From: Bacteroidota bacterium
Lineage (GTDB): Bacteria > Bacteroidota > Bacteroidia > Sphingobacteriales > Sphingobacteriaceae
DNA length: 64,000 bases
NCBI GenBank assembly: GCA_013286565.1
Contig: JABDFM010000006.1
Coordinates: 1-64,000 of the forward strand
Reading direction: 5' to 3'
Positions 1 through 9,297 of the stretch are shown here, one piece after another. The position numbers and the translations under genes were made by a program. The stretch's first letter is position 1. Every line of letters begins with the position of its first letter. The notes under the pieces are model-generated. The model did no database searches, was not told the origin of the DNA, and worked only from the letters and a program-made list of their open reading frames with translations.

Positions 1-111
1 GTGATTTTTTGGATATAGCTTATTCTGAAAACATGCTCGATTTTTATCATTCAAACGAATCAAAAGCTACTGCTGCAGCCGGTGAAATGTGGCAAAACCT
101 TGAAAAACCGA

Positions 112-564
112 TCATTTTTCAGAAGCTACCTTGCTTACGCCGTATACGGTTGAAGGATCAAGGTAGGTATTTTGCAGGGTTTGTTCTTTTTGCGCGTGCG
201 CCCCAAAAACAGCGATGGAACTTGGAACGAATACCTTTTGCAGACTAAATGCCCTGGCAGTTTCCAAAACGTTTAAAAGTGTTTGCATGTTTAAATTCCA
301 CGCCCAAACAGGATTGGCCTCTCCTTTTGCTGAAAGGATTGCCGCCAGGTGGTATATCTGTGTTACCTTATATTTTTTAACAATGGCGGCCAGGTCATTT
401 GCATTGGTGGCATCCAATTTTTCAAATATGCAGTTATCAGATACGGGGCTGAACAGATCAGACGCGATAACTTTATCTGCACCATAAACACTTTGCAGAA
501 CAGGCATCAGCGCTGTCCCTATCTGGCCATTGGCCCCAATTACTAATATAATATCCTGTTTCAT
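112..564 (-). pseudogene. Truncated NAD-dependent epimerase/dehydratase (L-threonine 3-dehydrogenase-like), N-terminal about 150 aa only
   Basis: Rossmann start MKQDIILVIGANGQIGTALMPVLQ and YGVSK catalytic motif; stop right after VSKVASEK, and no other frame of the remaining 111 bp continues the family. Confidence 0.6.
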
Positions 565-871
565 TTATTTTATTTAAGGAGAGGATGATGATCACCCTGA
601 AAATTTTAATGAAAGTATGCATTAAGTTTCTCAGTAAGCCGTATTTGGCCGTGCTAAATAAGCGCAAACGTTTGAATAGATAATCTGAATAATAGGCATT
701 TATTAGATAATGAACCACATGATACCCTTTTAATTAGCACAAAATGCCGGTAATGTAAAAGGCAGCTGCCGATTATTGAAGAACAAAAAAAGATGATTAA
801 AAAAGGGTCAAACGTTTGCGCACAAAATCCATATATTCCTTTAGTATGTTTGGTTATTAAACAACCAGTTA

Positions 872-1954
872 ATGCTTAATAAAATATTATTGGAGTTTGG
901 ATTAACCCCTGCTCAGTATAAAATTCAACCTTTTGGCTCGGGACTAATCAATCACACATTAAAGGTGTCAGGCGATGCCGATGATTACATTCTTCAAAAG
1001 ATCAATGGAAATGTGTTCAAATTCCCCGGTAACATTGCTAAAAACCTGGCCTTATTACAATCTTATCTTAAAAAGACACATCCTGATTATCCTTTTGTGG
1101 CTCCGCTGCCATCAACGTCGGGCGATTTTCTGATCAGATCAAAAGCTGGTGAATATTATAGGTTGTTCCCTTTTATAAAAGGTTCTAAAACAATTGATTT
1201 TATAAGCGACCCAAAAGAGGCGTTTGAAGCTTCGCGCCAGTTTGGCAAGTTTACCCATGTACTAAAGGATTTTGATGCCAGCACACTGGAATATACTTTA
1301 ACAGATTTCCACAATCTCAAATTACGATTTGACCAGTTTACAACCGCGTGTAATAATGCCGAACAAAGCAGGTTAATCGCAGCAGCAACTGAAATAAAAG
1401 AGATCTATAACCATTTCAATATCCTGGAGACCTACAATGAATTAATAGGTAATAACAAGATGCCGGTCAGGGTTATCCACCATGATACCAAAATAAGCAA
1501 TGTATTATTTGATGACGCTCAAAATGGTTTGTGTGTGATTGATCTGGATACGGTAATGCCGGGATATTATTTAAGCGACCTGGGAGATATGATGCGTACC
1601 TATCTTTCCCCTGCAAATGAAGAAGAGACCGACCTATCCAAGATACATATCCGCGAAAACATTTTTAGCGCTATTTGCAAAGGGTATCTGTCAGAAATGG
1701 GGAATGTATTGAATGAAACTGAAAAGCATCATTTTATTTTCTCCGGGAAGTTTATGATATACATGCAGGCCATTCGCTTTTTAACAGATTTTCTTAATGG
1801 AGATATCTATTACGAAATAAAATACCCTGAACACAATTTCACACGGGCAAAAAATCAACTTAAATTATTGAACGAATATATAGGCTCAGAAAAAAAACTG
1901 AATCAACTATTTATCATGGCGCAGGAAAATTTGCTAACCACGACAGGTAATTAA
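872..1954 (+). CDS. Phosphotransferase (APH family), N-acetylhexosamine 1-kinase (NahK)-like
   Basis: FGSGLINHTLKV...YILQKIN N-lobe; VIHHDTKISNVLFDD catalytic loop; CVIDLDTVMPGYYLSDLGDMMRT metal-binding motif. Confidence 0.75.
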   Translation: MLNKILLEFGLTPAQYKIQPFGSGLINHTLKVSGDADDYILQKINGNVFKFPGNIAKNLALLQSYLKKTHPDYPFVAPLPSTSGDFLIRSKAGEYYRLFPFIKGSKTIDFISDPKEAFEASRQFGKFTHVLKDFDASTLEYTLTDFHNLKLRFDQFTTACNNAEQSRLIAAATEIKEIYNHFNILETYNELIGNNKMPVRVIHHDTKISNVLFDDAQNGLCVIDLDTVMPGYYLSDLGDMMRTYLSPANEEETDLSKIHIRENIFSAICKGYLSEMGNVLNETEKHHFIFSGKFMIYMQAIRFLTDFLNGDIYYEIKYPEHNFTRAKNQLKLLNEYIGSEKKLNQLFIMAQENLLTTTGN

Positions 1955-1998
1955 ATAGAATAAAAATCTCTCCTTAATAAATTGGTAATGAATGGATA

Positions 1999-2030
1999 GC
2001 CAGGCGCCCGCCTGGCATTCGTTTTTTTTA
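1999..2030 (+). terminator. Rho-independent terminator after the phosphotransferase gene
   Basis: GCCAGGCG/CGCCTGGC hairpin followed by GTTTTTTTT. Confidence 0.7.
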
Positions 2031-2211
2031 AAGATATCCATTTAAGTATTCAACCTACTGAAGCTGTAGCCAATAATCGTTTTATCGTGTTTAAAATACA
2101 CCTTTAATTTTTTTTGAGTGTTAACAACTTTTGAAAAAACTTTTTAAAAAAAAATAAGAAGTCATGAAAGATGTGTTAAATTTATATAAATTTAGACACG
2201 ATTTTTAACTA

Positions 2212-2802
2212 TTGAAAGAGACCCAATTAATGGATGATGACGAATTGATCTGCCTTTTAAGGAAGGGAGACGAGTCATCTTTTACTGAAATTTACAGCCG
2301 TTATTGGGATAAATTATATTTTATTGCTTATAAACTGCTTAGGGATACCAGTACCGCCGAAGAAATTGTGCAGGAAGTGTTCCTTACCTTATGGAAAAAA
2401 AGGGAGTCGTTATCGATCAAATCTATCAACCCCTACCTTGCAGCCATGACCCGTTATGCGGTTTACCGCCAGGCTGCACAAATGAAAAACTCCAAACGCC
2501 AGGAAAACATATTGGGTATTTTAAATGTCGAAGCCTTTTTAGAAATAGATATCGATCATAAAATTTTATTAGAGATCATCACAGATATGTCTAATAAACT
2601 ACCTGAAAAATGCCGTTTGGTTTTTCAATACAATAAGTTACAGGATCTGTCTTTAGCCGATGTGGCCGAAAAGTTAAATATCTCCCAAAAAACCGCAGAA
2701 GGGCACCTTACCAAAGCCCTGCGTATAATCAGGGCAAGTTTCGACAATCCAATGAGCGATGCACTGCTTTTCGTACTAACCGTGCATTTTTTTATAAAAT
2801 AA
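2212..2802 (+). CDS. ECF-type RNA polymerase sigma factor (sigma-70 family)
   Basis: Region 2 DESSFTEIYSRYWDKLYFIAYKLLRDTSTAEEIVQEVFLTLW and region 4 LPEKCRLVFQYNKLQDLSLADVAEKLNISQKTAEGHL; start may be the ATG at 2230. Confidence 0.88.
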   Translation: MKETQLMDDDELICLLRKGDESSFTEIYSRYWDKLYFIAYKLLRDTSTAEEIVQEVFLTLWKKRESLSIKSINPYLAAMTRYAVYRQAAQMKNSKRQENILGILNVEAFLEIDIDHKILLEIITDMSNKLPEKCRLVFQYNKLQDLSLADVAEKLNISQKTAEGHLTKALRIIRASFDNPMSDALLFVLTVHFFIK

Positions 2803-2943
2803 CTCCCGCTTCCGTTCCTTTTCACTTCTGTTACCAGGTTGCTTTTATTGCCGGATAAAAAAATTATGAGAAATTTTCAATTCCGGGCAAGGGTATTCAT
2901 CTTCTTTTTGACTCTATAGTTGTAAAGGGGCAGAATTAGCCAG

Positions 2944-3930
2944 ATGAATAAGAACGAATTACAGAAATTAGCAGCAAAATACCTGAGCGGCAAAGCAACA
3001 CCAGCAGAAAAAGCATTGCTTGACCAATGGTATAATACAATCCATGATGACGATCAGGTTGTAAATGTTTCCATTGATGAGCCGGAATCGGAAGCAGATA
3101 TTAAACAGCGGATATTTACCAATCTCCAGCTAAAAATAAACCAGGAACCAGTAGTACGCAAGCATCCTGGCACAATCAAACAAATGGCTATCCGCATCGC
3201 TTCTGTTGCTGCGGCTGTAATTTTTATCGTTTCAAGTGTTGTATGGTTTGTAAACAAGGCCAAAACGTTAGGTAAACAAACTGATACACAGGTTGATAAT
3301 ATTATTGCACCCAGGATCATGCAGATCACATTGCCTGATGGTTCAAAGGTTTGGCTCAATGCACATTCGATATTTAAATACCCGGAAAAATTTGAGGGCA
3401 AAGTCCGCCAGGTTGAATTAGTTGAAGGGCGGGCCTTTTTTGAAGTAAAACACCAAAGCAATCACCCTTTTATTGTAAAAACTAAAAGTTTAAATATAAC
3501 GGTATTGGGAACATCATTCGATGTACGCGCCTATCAAAAAGAAGGTACAACTAAAGTAAGTGTAGTTTGTGGGAAAGTCGGCATCACTTTGAATGGGAAA
3601 ATCAAGCAACATGCCGTTATGCTGTTACCAAAACAACAAGTTGTTTTATCATCCAACAATCAGCTTAAAAAAGAACCCGCTCATGAATCTGTTGTGAATT
3701 TATGGTGTAAAAGCCCCCTTGTTTTTGAGCAGGAGAATTTGAACAATATATTCAAGGCGTTAGAAAAACAGTATAACACCCATATAACCGTCGATAATAA
3801 ACAATTGCTCGATGAGCGTATATCTATAACACTAAGTAATCAACGCTTAGATACCATCATGGAAATTTTAAGTTTCACCAAACACTTTAAATATCAAATA
3901 GCCAATGACAGCACAGTAGTTATTAAATAA
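2944..3930 (+). CDS. FecR-family anti-sigma factor
   Basis: LAAKYLSGKATPAEKALLDQWY N-terminus, one TM segment, FecR domain ITLPDGSKVWLNAHSIFKYPEKFEGKVRQVELVEGRAFFEV, C-terminal DUF4974-like end. Confidence 0.9.
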   Translation: MNKNELQKLAAKYLSGKATPAEKALLDQWYNTIHDDDQVVNVSIDEPESEADIKQRIFTNLQLKINQEPVVRKHPGTIKQMAIRIASVAAAVIFIVSSVVWFVNKAKTLGKQTDTQVDNIIAPRIMQITLPDGSKVWLNAHSIFKYPEKFEGKVRQVELVEGRAFFEVKHQSNHPFIVKTKSLNITVLGTSFDVRAYQKEGTTKVSVVCGKVGITLNGKIKQHAVMLLPKQQVVLSSNNQLKKEPAHESVVNLWCKSPLVFEQENLNNIFKALEKQYNTHITVDNKQLLDERISITLSNQRLDTIMEILSFTKHFKYQIANDSTVVIK

Positions 3931-3965
3931 AACACCCCGGACTTAGCAGCTAAGAAAGGAAAAAA

Positions 3966-3990
3966 CCGGGAACACTTCGAATGTCCCCGG
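3966..3990 (+). promoter_or_regulatory. Hairpin in the fecR-susC intergenic region (possible attenuator or partial terminator)
   Basis: CCGGGAACA-CTTCGAA-TGTCCCCGG inverted repeat with one mismatch; no clear U-tract. Confidence 0.3.
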
Positions 3991-4072
3991 AAATGAGAGC
4001 AGCCACTGCATATATGCTTGAGACCCATATACAGACGGCTATAGTTTAACTAGAATATTAAACCATACAAAT

Positions 4073-7000
4073 ATGATGAATTTTTACGGCAAAGTATTGC
4101 CCATACTCCGAAAATGCATGCGCATTTCTACAATTATTATTGGCATACAATTATGTTGTTCAACTCTCCTGATGGCTACGGGCACACGTGCGCAGGAGAT
4201 GAATTTGAACGTTGAAAAAGTAAGCGTTAAAAAAATCTTTAAGCTTATAGAACGCCAGGCAAAAGTGACATTTGTTTATGATGAACAGGTGATCAAAGAA
4301 CTGCCCCCCCTTACCCTTCACGTAAAAAATCTGCAGCTGGCAGAAGTACTGGGGCAATTGCATGATAAAACGCTATTACAATTTAAAGAGGTAGGCAATT
4401 ACATTGGCGTAGCACAAAATGTAAGTGATATTCCTCAGCTTAATGGGGTTACTATTCAAAATACTAATGCTCTTAAAATCCAGGGTATAGTAAAAGATGC
4501 CACCGGGCAACCTATTATTGGTGTAAGCGTTTTAGTAAAAGGCACCTCGCGTGGTACACAAACTGATATAAACGGCAAGTTTGCAATAGATGCTAACATT
4601 GGCGACGTACTTGTTTTTGGTTACATAGGCTATAACAAACAAGAGGTTACCATTTCATCACAAGCACCATTAAATATTGTACTTGTTGAAAACTCTAATC
4701 AACTTACAGAAGTTGTAGTAACAGCTTTGGGTGTTAAAAAATCCGAAAAGTCACTTGTTTATGCTAACCAGGTTGTTGGCGGCAGTGAACTTAACGATGT
4801 TAAAAACGACAATTTAATGAACTCGCTGAATGGCAAAGTGGCCGGTGTTGATATTTCGCCGAGTTCATCGGGCGTTGGTGGTTCTGTGAAAGTAATTTTG
4901 CGCGGTAGCAAAAATGCTTTTGGCACCAACCAGCCATTATATGTGATAGATGGTATACCGATCACGAATACCTCGAATATGAATGGCCAGCCAAATGGCA
5001 CTTATGGCGGCTCACCCGATGGCGGTGACGGTATCTCCAACTTAAACCCGGACGATATTGAAAGTTTAACTGTCCTGGAAGGTGCTGCAGCCGCTGCGCT
5101 TTATGGTAGCCAGGCTGCAAATGGCGTTATATTGATCACCACAAAAAAAGGCAAAGCCGGGAAATCCGAAATAAATTTTTCTTCATCTTATACAAATGAT
5201 GCGATCTCGTACAAGCCACAGTTTCAAAACGAATATGGCGTTACGCCTGGCGGCAACCAAAACTGGGGGGCAAAGTTGTCTACTCCGTCTACTGCTGACA
5301 ATCTGGCGGCATTTTTTGTACACGGGAATAACTACACCAACTCTTTCAATTTATCTTCAGGCACAGAACAGGCCCAAACCTATTTCTCTTACGCAAATAC
5401 TTCAGCTAACGGTGTACAGCCAACCAACGATTTGCGCCGTAACAATTTTACTTTCAGGGAAACAGGCCATTTCTTAAACAATAAACTAACGGTGGATGTA
5501 AATACAAACTACATTAACCAAAAAGTAAATAATACACCAGGTGAGGGGCTTTATTTTAATACGCTTACAGGCTTGTACTTGTTTCCGGCCGGTGTTGATA
5601 TTAACCAATATAAAACTAACTACGGCGTACCACAACCAGGGACAAATGGACTGTTAACCCAAAATTGGATCGCCAACGAAGATGTACAGCAGAACCCATG
5701 GTGGATACTTTACAAAAACCCCAACGTTTCTACCCGCAACCGTTTTTTAATTAATTCAAGCGTAAAATATGAGGTGGCTGATTGGTTAAACATACAGGCA
5801 CGCGGAAATGTTGACCGTGTAACTGATATAACAGAGCTGGACTTATATGCAGGGACCAATCCTGTGCTTGTCCAGGGAAGCAACGGCCAATATCAACACA
5901 GCGAGCAAACGCTTACACAAACTTATGCCGATGTGATAGCCAATTTTAAAGTGCCAATGAAAAGCCAATTTAAAATAGATGGTTTAGTGGGCGGCAGTAT
6001 AACGGATGATAATACGATTGGCACATTTGAAAATCCGGGTCTTGGTCTTTATATCCCGAATGTATTTACACAGCAAAATGTTGTTACAAATGGCACCAGT
6101 AATGTAGTTACTACTTCACCGAATCACAGTCAAATCCAATCGATTTTCGGAAGTTTGAACTTATCGTATAAAAATTGGGCGTACCTTACTGTTACCGAAA
6201 GAAATGACTGGTCATCTGCCCTGGCCTATACCAACAACGAGTCTTATTCTTATCCTTCGGTTGGTTTATCCCTTATCCTTAGTGATATGTTCACTTTGCC
6301 CAAGTTTGTTAGTTATGCTAAAATCCGGGGTTCATATGCAGAAGTTGCAACTTCGGTACCCGAATATGTTGCTGGTGGCGGGGTAAATTATGCCAGGTCT
6401 GGAGGAGGTGTTAATTTTAACACGGTAGCACCAAACCCCATTTTGAAGCCTACCAATACCAAATCAGACGAGGCTGGCGTTGATTTGAGGTTATTTAATA
6501 ACGCGTTGACATTCGCTTTTACCTGGTATAAATCCAATAGTTATAACCAGTATCTCCAATATACACCTTCGCCATCATCAGGGTATTCAGTAGGATACCT
6601 GAATGCCGGGAATATACAAAACACGGGGGTTGAGATAAAATTAGGCTATGATGTATTGAAGGGCAAAACCTTTGGCTGGAATACATCCTTCAATTTTTCA
6701 ACCAACAAGAATACAATAGTGCAACTAGATCCAAGCCATCCTAATGAACAGCTAGTCTTAACAGGTGCAGGCAACAATGCTTACGAATCCGTTTTACAAA
6801 AAGGTGGGTCATTTGACGATATATATGGTGTTAAGTATGCAAGGGACGCTGCCGGCCAAATTATGGTGGGCACAGGCAATGTACCTATCAATAATGGTAA
6901 CTTTGTAAAAGTTGGCAATCCAACTCCAAATTTTCAACTCGGGTGGAACAACTCGTTTAATTATAAAAAATTCACCCTTGAATTTTTGATCGACGGAAAA

Positions 7001-7438
7001 TTTGGTGGCCAGGTATTATCGATGACCCAAATGATGATGGACAGTTACGGCACATCGCTAGTGACCGGGCAAGCCCGCGATGCTGGTGGGGTAACTGTTA
7101 ACGCGGTTGACCCAAGCGGGACCGCGGTAACAAAAGTAGATGCCCAAACATGGTATCAAGGTATAGGTGGCCGTTCCGGGATAGCTGAACCTTATATGGT
7201 GAGCGCGACAGTTGTTCGCCTCCGTTCAGCATCATTAGGGTATAATTTTCCGGTTGCAAACAGTTTCGTTAAAAACCTCCGGTTATCTATAATAGGTAGT
7301 AACCTTTTATACATATACAAAAAAGCACCGTATGACCCGGAAATTACGATGTCGACCGGTATCGGCTTAGCCGGGGTGGATGTTTTCAATCAACCGACTA
7401 CACGCAGGCTGGGAGCTCAATTGAATGTTTCATTTTAA
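4073..7438 (+). CDS. SusC/RagA-family TonB-linked outer membrane transporter with N-terminal STN domain
   Basis: STN region (VSVKKIFKLIERQAKVTFVYDEQVI), carboxypeptidase-like CNA domain, plug (LYVIDGIPITNT, VLEGAAAAALYGSQAANGVILITTKKGK), C-terminal beta-barrel. Confidence 0.95.
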   Translation: MMNFYGKVLPILRKCMRISTIIIGIQLCCSTLLMATGTRAQEMNLNVEKVSVKKIFKLIERQAKVTFVYDEQVIKELPPLTLHVKNLQLAEVLGQLHDKTLLQFKEVGNYIGVAQNVSDIPQLNGVTIQNTNALKIQGIVKDATGQPIIGVSVLVKGTSRGTQTDINGKFAIDANIGDVLVFGYIGYNKQEVTISSQAPLNIVLVENSNQLTEVVVTALGVKKSEKSLVYANQVVGGSELNDVKNDNLMNSLNGKVAGVDISPSSSGVGGSVKVILRGSKNAFGTNQPLYVIDGIPITNTSNMNGQPNGTYGGSPDGGDGISNLNPDDIESLTVLEGAAAAALYGSQAANGVILITTKKGKAGKSEINFSSSYTNDAISYKPQFQNEYGVTPGGNQNWGAKLSTPSTADNLAAFFVHGNNYTNSFNLSSGTEQAQTYFSYANTSANGVQPTNDLRRNNFTFRETGHFLNNKLTVDVNTNYINQKVNNTPGEGLYFNTLTGLYLFPAGVDINQYKTNYGVPQPGTNGLLTQNWIANEDVQQNPWWILYKNPNVSTRNRFLINSSVKYEVADWLNIQARGNVDRVTDITELDLYAGTNPVLVQGSNGQYQHSEQTLTQTYADVIANFKVPMKSQFKIDGLVGGSITDDNTIGTFENPGLGLYIPNVFTQQNVVTNGTSNVVTTSPNHSQIQSIFGSLNLSYKNWAYLTVTERNDWSSALAYTNNESYSYPSVGLSLILSDMFTLPKFVSYAKIRGSYAEVATSVPEYVAGGGVNYARSGGGVNFNTVAPNPILKPTNTKSDEAGVDLRLFNNALTFAFTWYKSNSYNQYLQYTPSPSSGYSVGYLNAGNIQNTGVEIKLGYDVLKGKTFGWNTSFNFSTNKNTIVQLDPSHPNEQLVLTGAGNNAYESVLQKGGSFDDIYGVKYARDAAGQIMVGTGNVPINNGNFVKVGNPTPNFQLGWNNSFNYKKFTLEFLIDGKFGGQVLSMTQMMMDSYGTSLVTGQARDAGGVTVNAVDPSGTAVTKVDAQTWYQGIGGRSGIAEPYMVSATVVRLRSASLGYNFPVANSFVKNLRLSIIGSNLLYIYKKAPYDPEITMSTGIGLAGVDVFNQPTTRRLGAQLNVSF

Positions 7439-7466
7439 CGAATAGTTAATCTTTAAAAAAATTGCG

Positions 7467-9131
7467 ATGAAAAAACTAACGTATTTAAAAAATAAAAAGA
7501 TCGGGATCAATGCTTTGTGTAAGTGTATCCTGATTGCTATAATACCCATCCTGTTTGCTGGGTGTACAAAGGAATTTAAGAGTTATAATACCGATTCATC
7601 GGGTATAACAGATGCCCAATTACTCCCGGATTATAACTATTTGGGATTGTGGTTTCCCGGTATCCAGCAAAATATTTTTGGCGAAGAGGGGGACTACCAG
7701 CTTTGTCAAAACTTGAATTCAGATTGTTACAGCGGCTATTACATGTCGCCCGATCCGTTCAGAGGGAATATCAATAACCAAAGCTATGCTTTAGTTGATG
7801 GTTGGAATTCTGACGTTTATAACATGGGCTTCACGCAGGTGATGTCGCCAATTGTTGTACAGCTTAACCACAAATATAAGGCCCCAACTACTTCGCCGCA
7901 TTTTTGGGCAATTGCTTTAATATTACAGGTACAAGCCATAAGCAGGGTTACGGATTATTACGGCCCAATCCCTTACAGCAAGGTTGCGCTAAGTGGGAAT
8001 AGCACGCCTTATGATTCGCAGCAGGCTGTATACAATTCGTTTTTTGCACAGTTAGATACAGCGGTTAACAATCTTCAGGCATATGTTACTGCGAACCCAA
8101 ACCTTACCCCTTTTGCATCATTTGATATGGTTTATAGTGGGCACTACAAGGAATGGATAAAATATGCCAATTCCTTACGGTTAAGGCTGGCTATGCACAT
8201 TGTAAACATTGACCCTGCAACAGCAAAAACTCAAGCATTAAAGGCTATAAACGATCCTGGTGGACTGCTTACTACCAATATAGACAATGCAACCCTTACA
8301 GGTTTCGGCTATCATAGCCCGTTATGGGTAATTGCCAACTCCTGGACAGACCTTGCAGCCGGCGCGTCGCTCACCTCATACCTTAACGGGTATCACGATC
8401 CACGTACCCCGGCAATGCTTACCCCCGCAACCAGTCCGGCAAGTATAGCCGGGCAATATGTGGGCATCCGTGCAGGCACACCTGTAGGCGGCAAACCAAT
8501 GTATGGCGGTTATTCACTTCCTAACCTTACGGCCACGTTATCATTGGCTCCTTCGATGATACTGATGAATGCATCTGAAGTTTGGTTTTTAAGGGCGGAA
8601 GCTGCATTAAGAGGTTGGACAACAGAGAGTGCACAAACAGATTATGAGACGGGAATAGCTACTTCCATGAATCAATGGGGCGTACCGATTGGCTCTTACC
8701 TGAGTGATAAAACCAGCACCCAGGCTGATTATGTAGATCCTTTGACACCACAGGCAGGTGTTCCGAATGCCAGCATTAAAGCCATGTCGACAATTACAAT
8801 AGCCTGGGATGCCACAGCTACTAACGAGCAAAACTTAGAGCGTATCATCACGCAAAAATGGCTCGCCAATTTTCCTTGCGGCGGTTGGGAATCATGGACA
8901 GACTATCGCCGTACAGGATATCCAAGACTGTTCCCTGTAGTTGTTAACAATAGTGGCGGTACTATCAGCACAGCTCTGCAAATACGCAGGATCGCATATC
9001 CATCAGGTGAATACACCAGTAATGCTGCAAATGTTGCTGCCGCAGTAACAATGCTTGGCGGCCCTGATAATGGTGGAACACCATTATGGTGGGATACCAA
9101 TAAAGGAAAAGCGGTGCCTGTGAATTTTTAA
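7467..9131 (+). CDS. SusD/RagB-family nutrient-binding outer membrane lipoprotein
   Basis: Lipoprotein signal (IPILFAGCTKEF), directly downstream of susC, SusD-like C-terminus (ERIITQKWLANFPCGGWESWTDYRRTGYPRLFP). Confidence 0.92.
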   Translation: MKKLTYLKNKKIGINALCKCILIAIIPILFAGCTKEFKSYNTDSSGITDAQLLPDYNYLGLWFPGIQQNIFGEEGDYQLCQNLNSDCYSGYYMSPDPFRGNINNQSYALVDGWNSDVYNMGFTQVMSPIVVQLNHKYKAPTTSPHFWAIALILQVQAISRVTDYYGPIPYSKVALSGNSTPYDSQQAVYNSFFAQLDTAVNNLQAYVTANPNLTPFASFDMVYSGHYKEWIKYANSLRLRLAMHIVNIDPATAKTQALKAINDPGGLLTTNIDNATLTGFGYHSPLWVIANSWTDLAAGASLTSYLNGYHDPRTPAMLTPATSPASIAGQYVGIRAGTPVGGKPMYGGYSLPNLTATLSLAPSMILMNASEVWFLRAEAALRGWTTESAQTDYETGIATSMNQWGVPIGSYLSDKTSTQADYVDPLTPQAGVPNASIKAMSTITIAWDATATNEQNLERIITQKWLANFPCGGWESWTDYRRTGYPRLFPVVVNNSGGTISTALQIRRIAYPSGEYTSNAANVAAAVTMLGGPDNGGTPLWWDTNKGKAVPVNF

Positions 9132-9226
9132 ATTTTTGTAATGCATCAAAACGTTTAACCTCTCCAATGAACCAGACACGGCTTTTTACAAAGTATTAAA
9201 TGGTTTTGAGACAAGTTGATTGATTT

Positions 9227-9269
9227 ACGATAGTCCCGGTTATACATATAACCGGGGCTATCGTTTTTT
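9227..9269. terminator. Bidirectional terminator between convergent susD and phospholipase C genes
   Basis: ACGATAGTCCCGGTTATA-CATA-TAACCGGGGCTATCGTTTTTT long stem. Confidence 0.75.
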
Positions 9270-9297
9270 AAGCCCCTGGTGTTCCATTATTAAGTGA

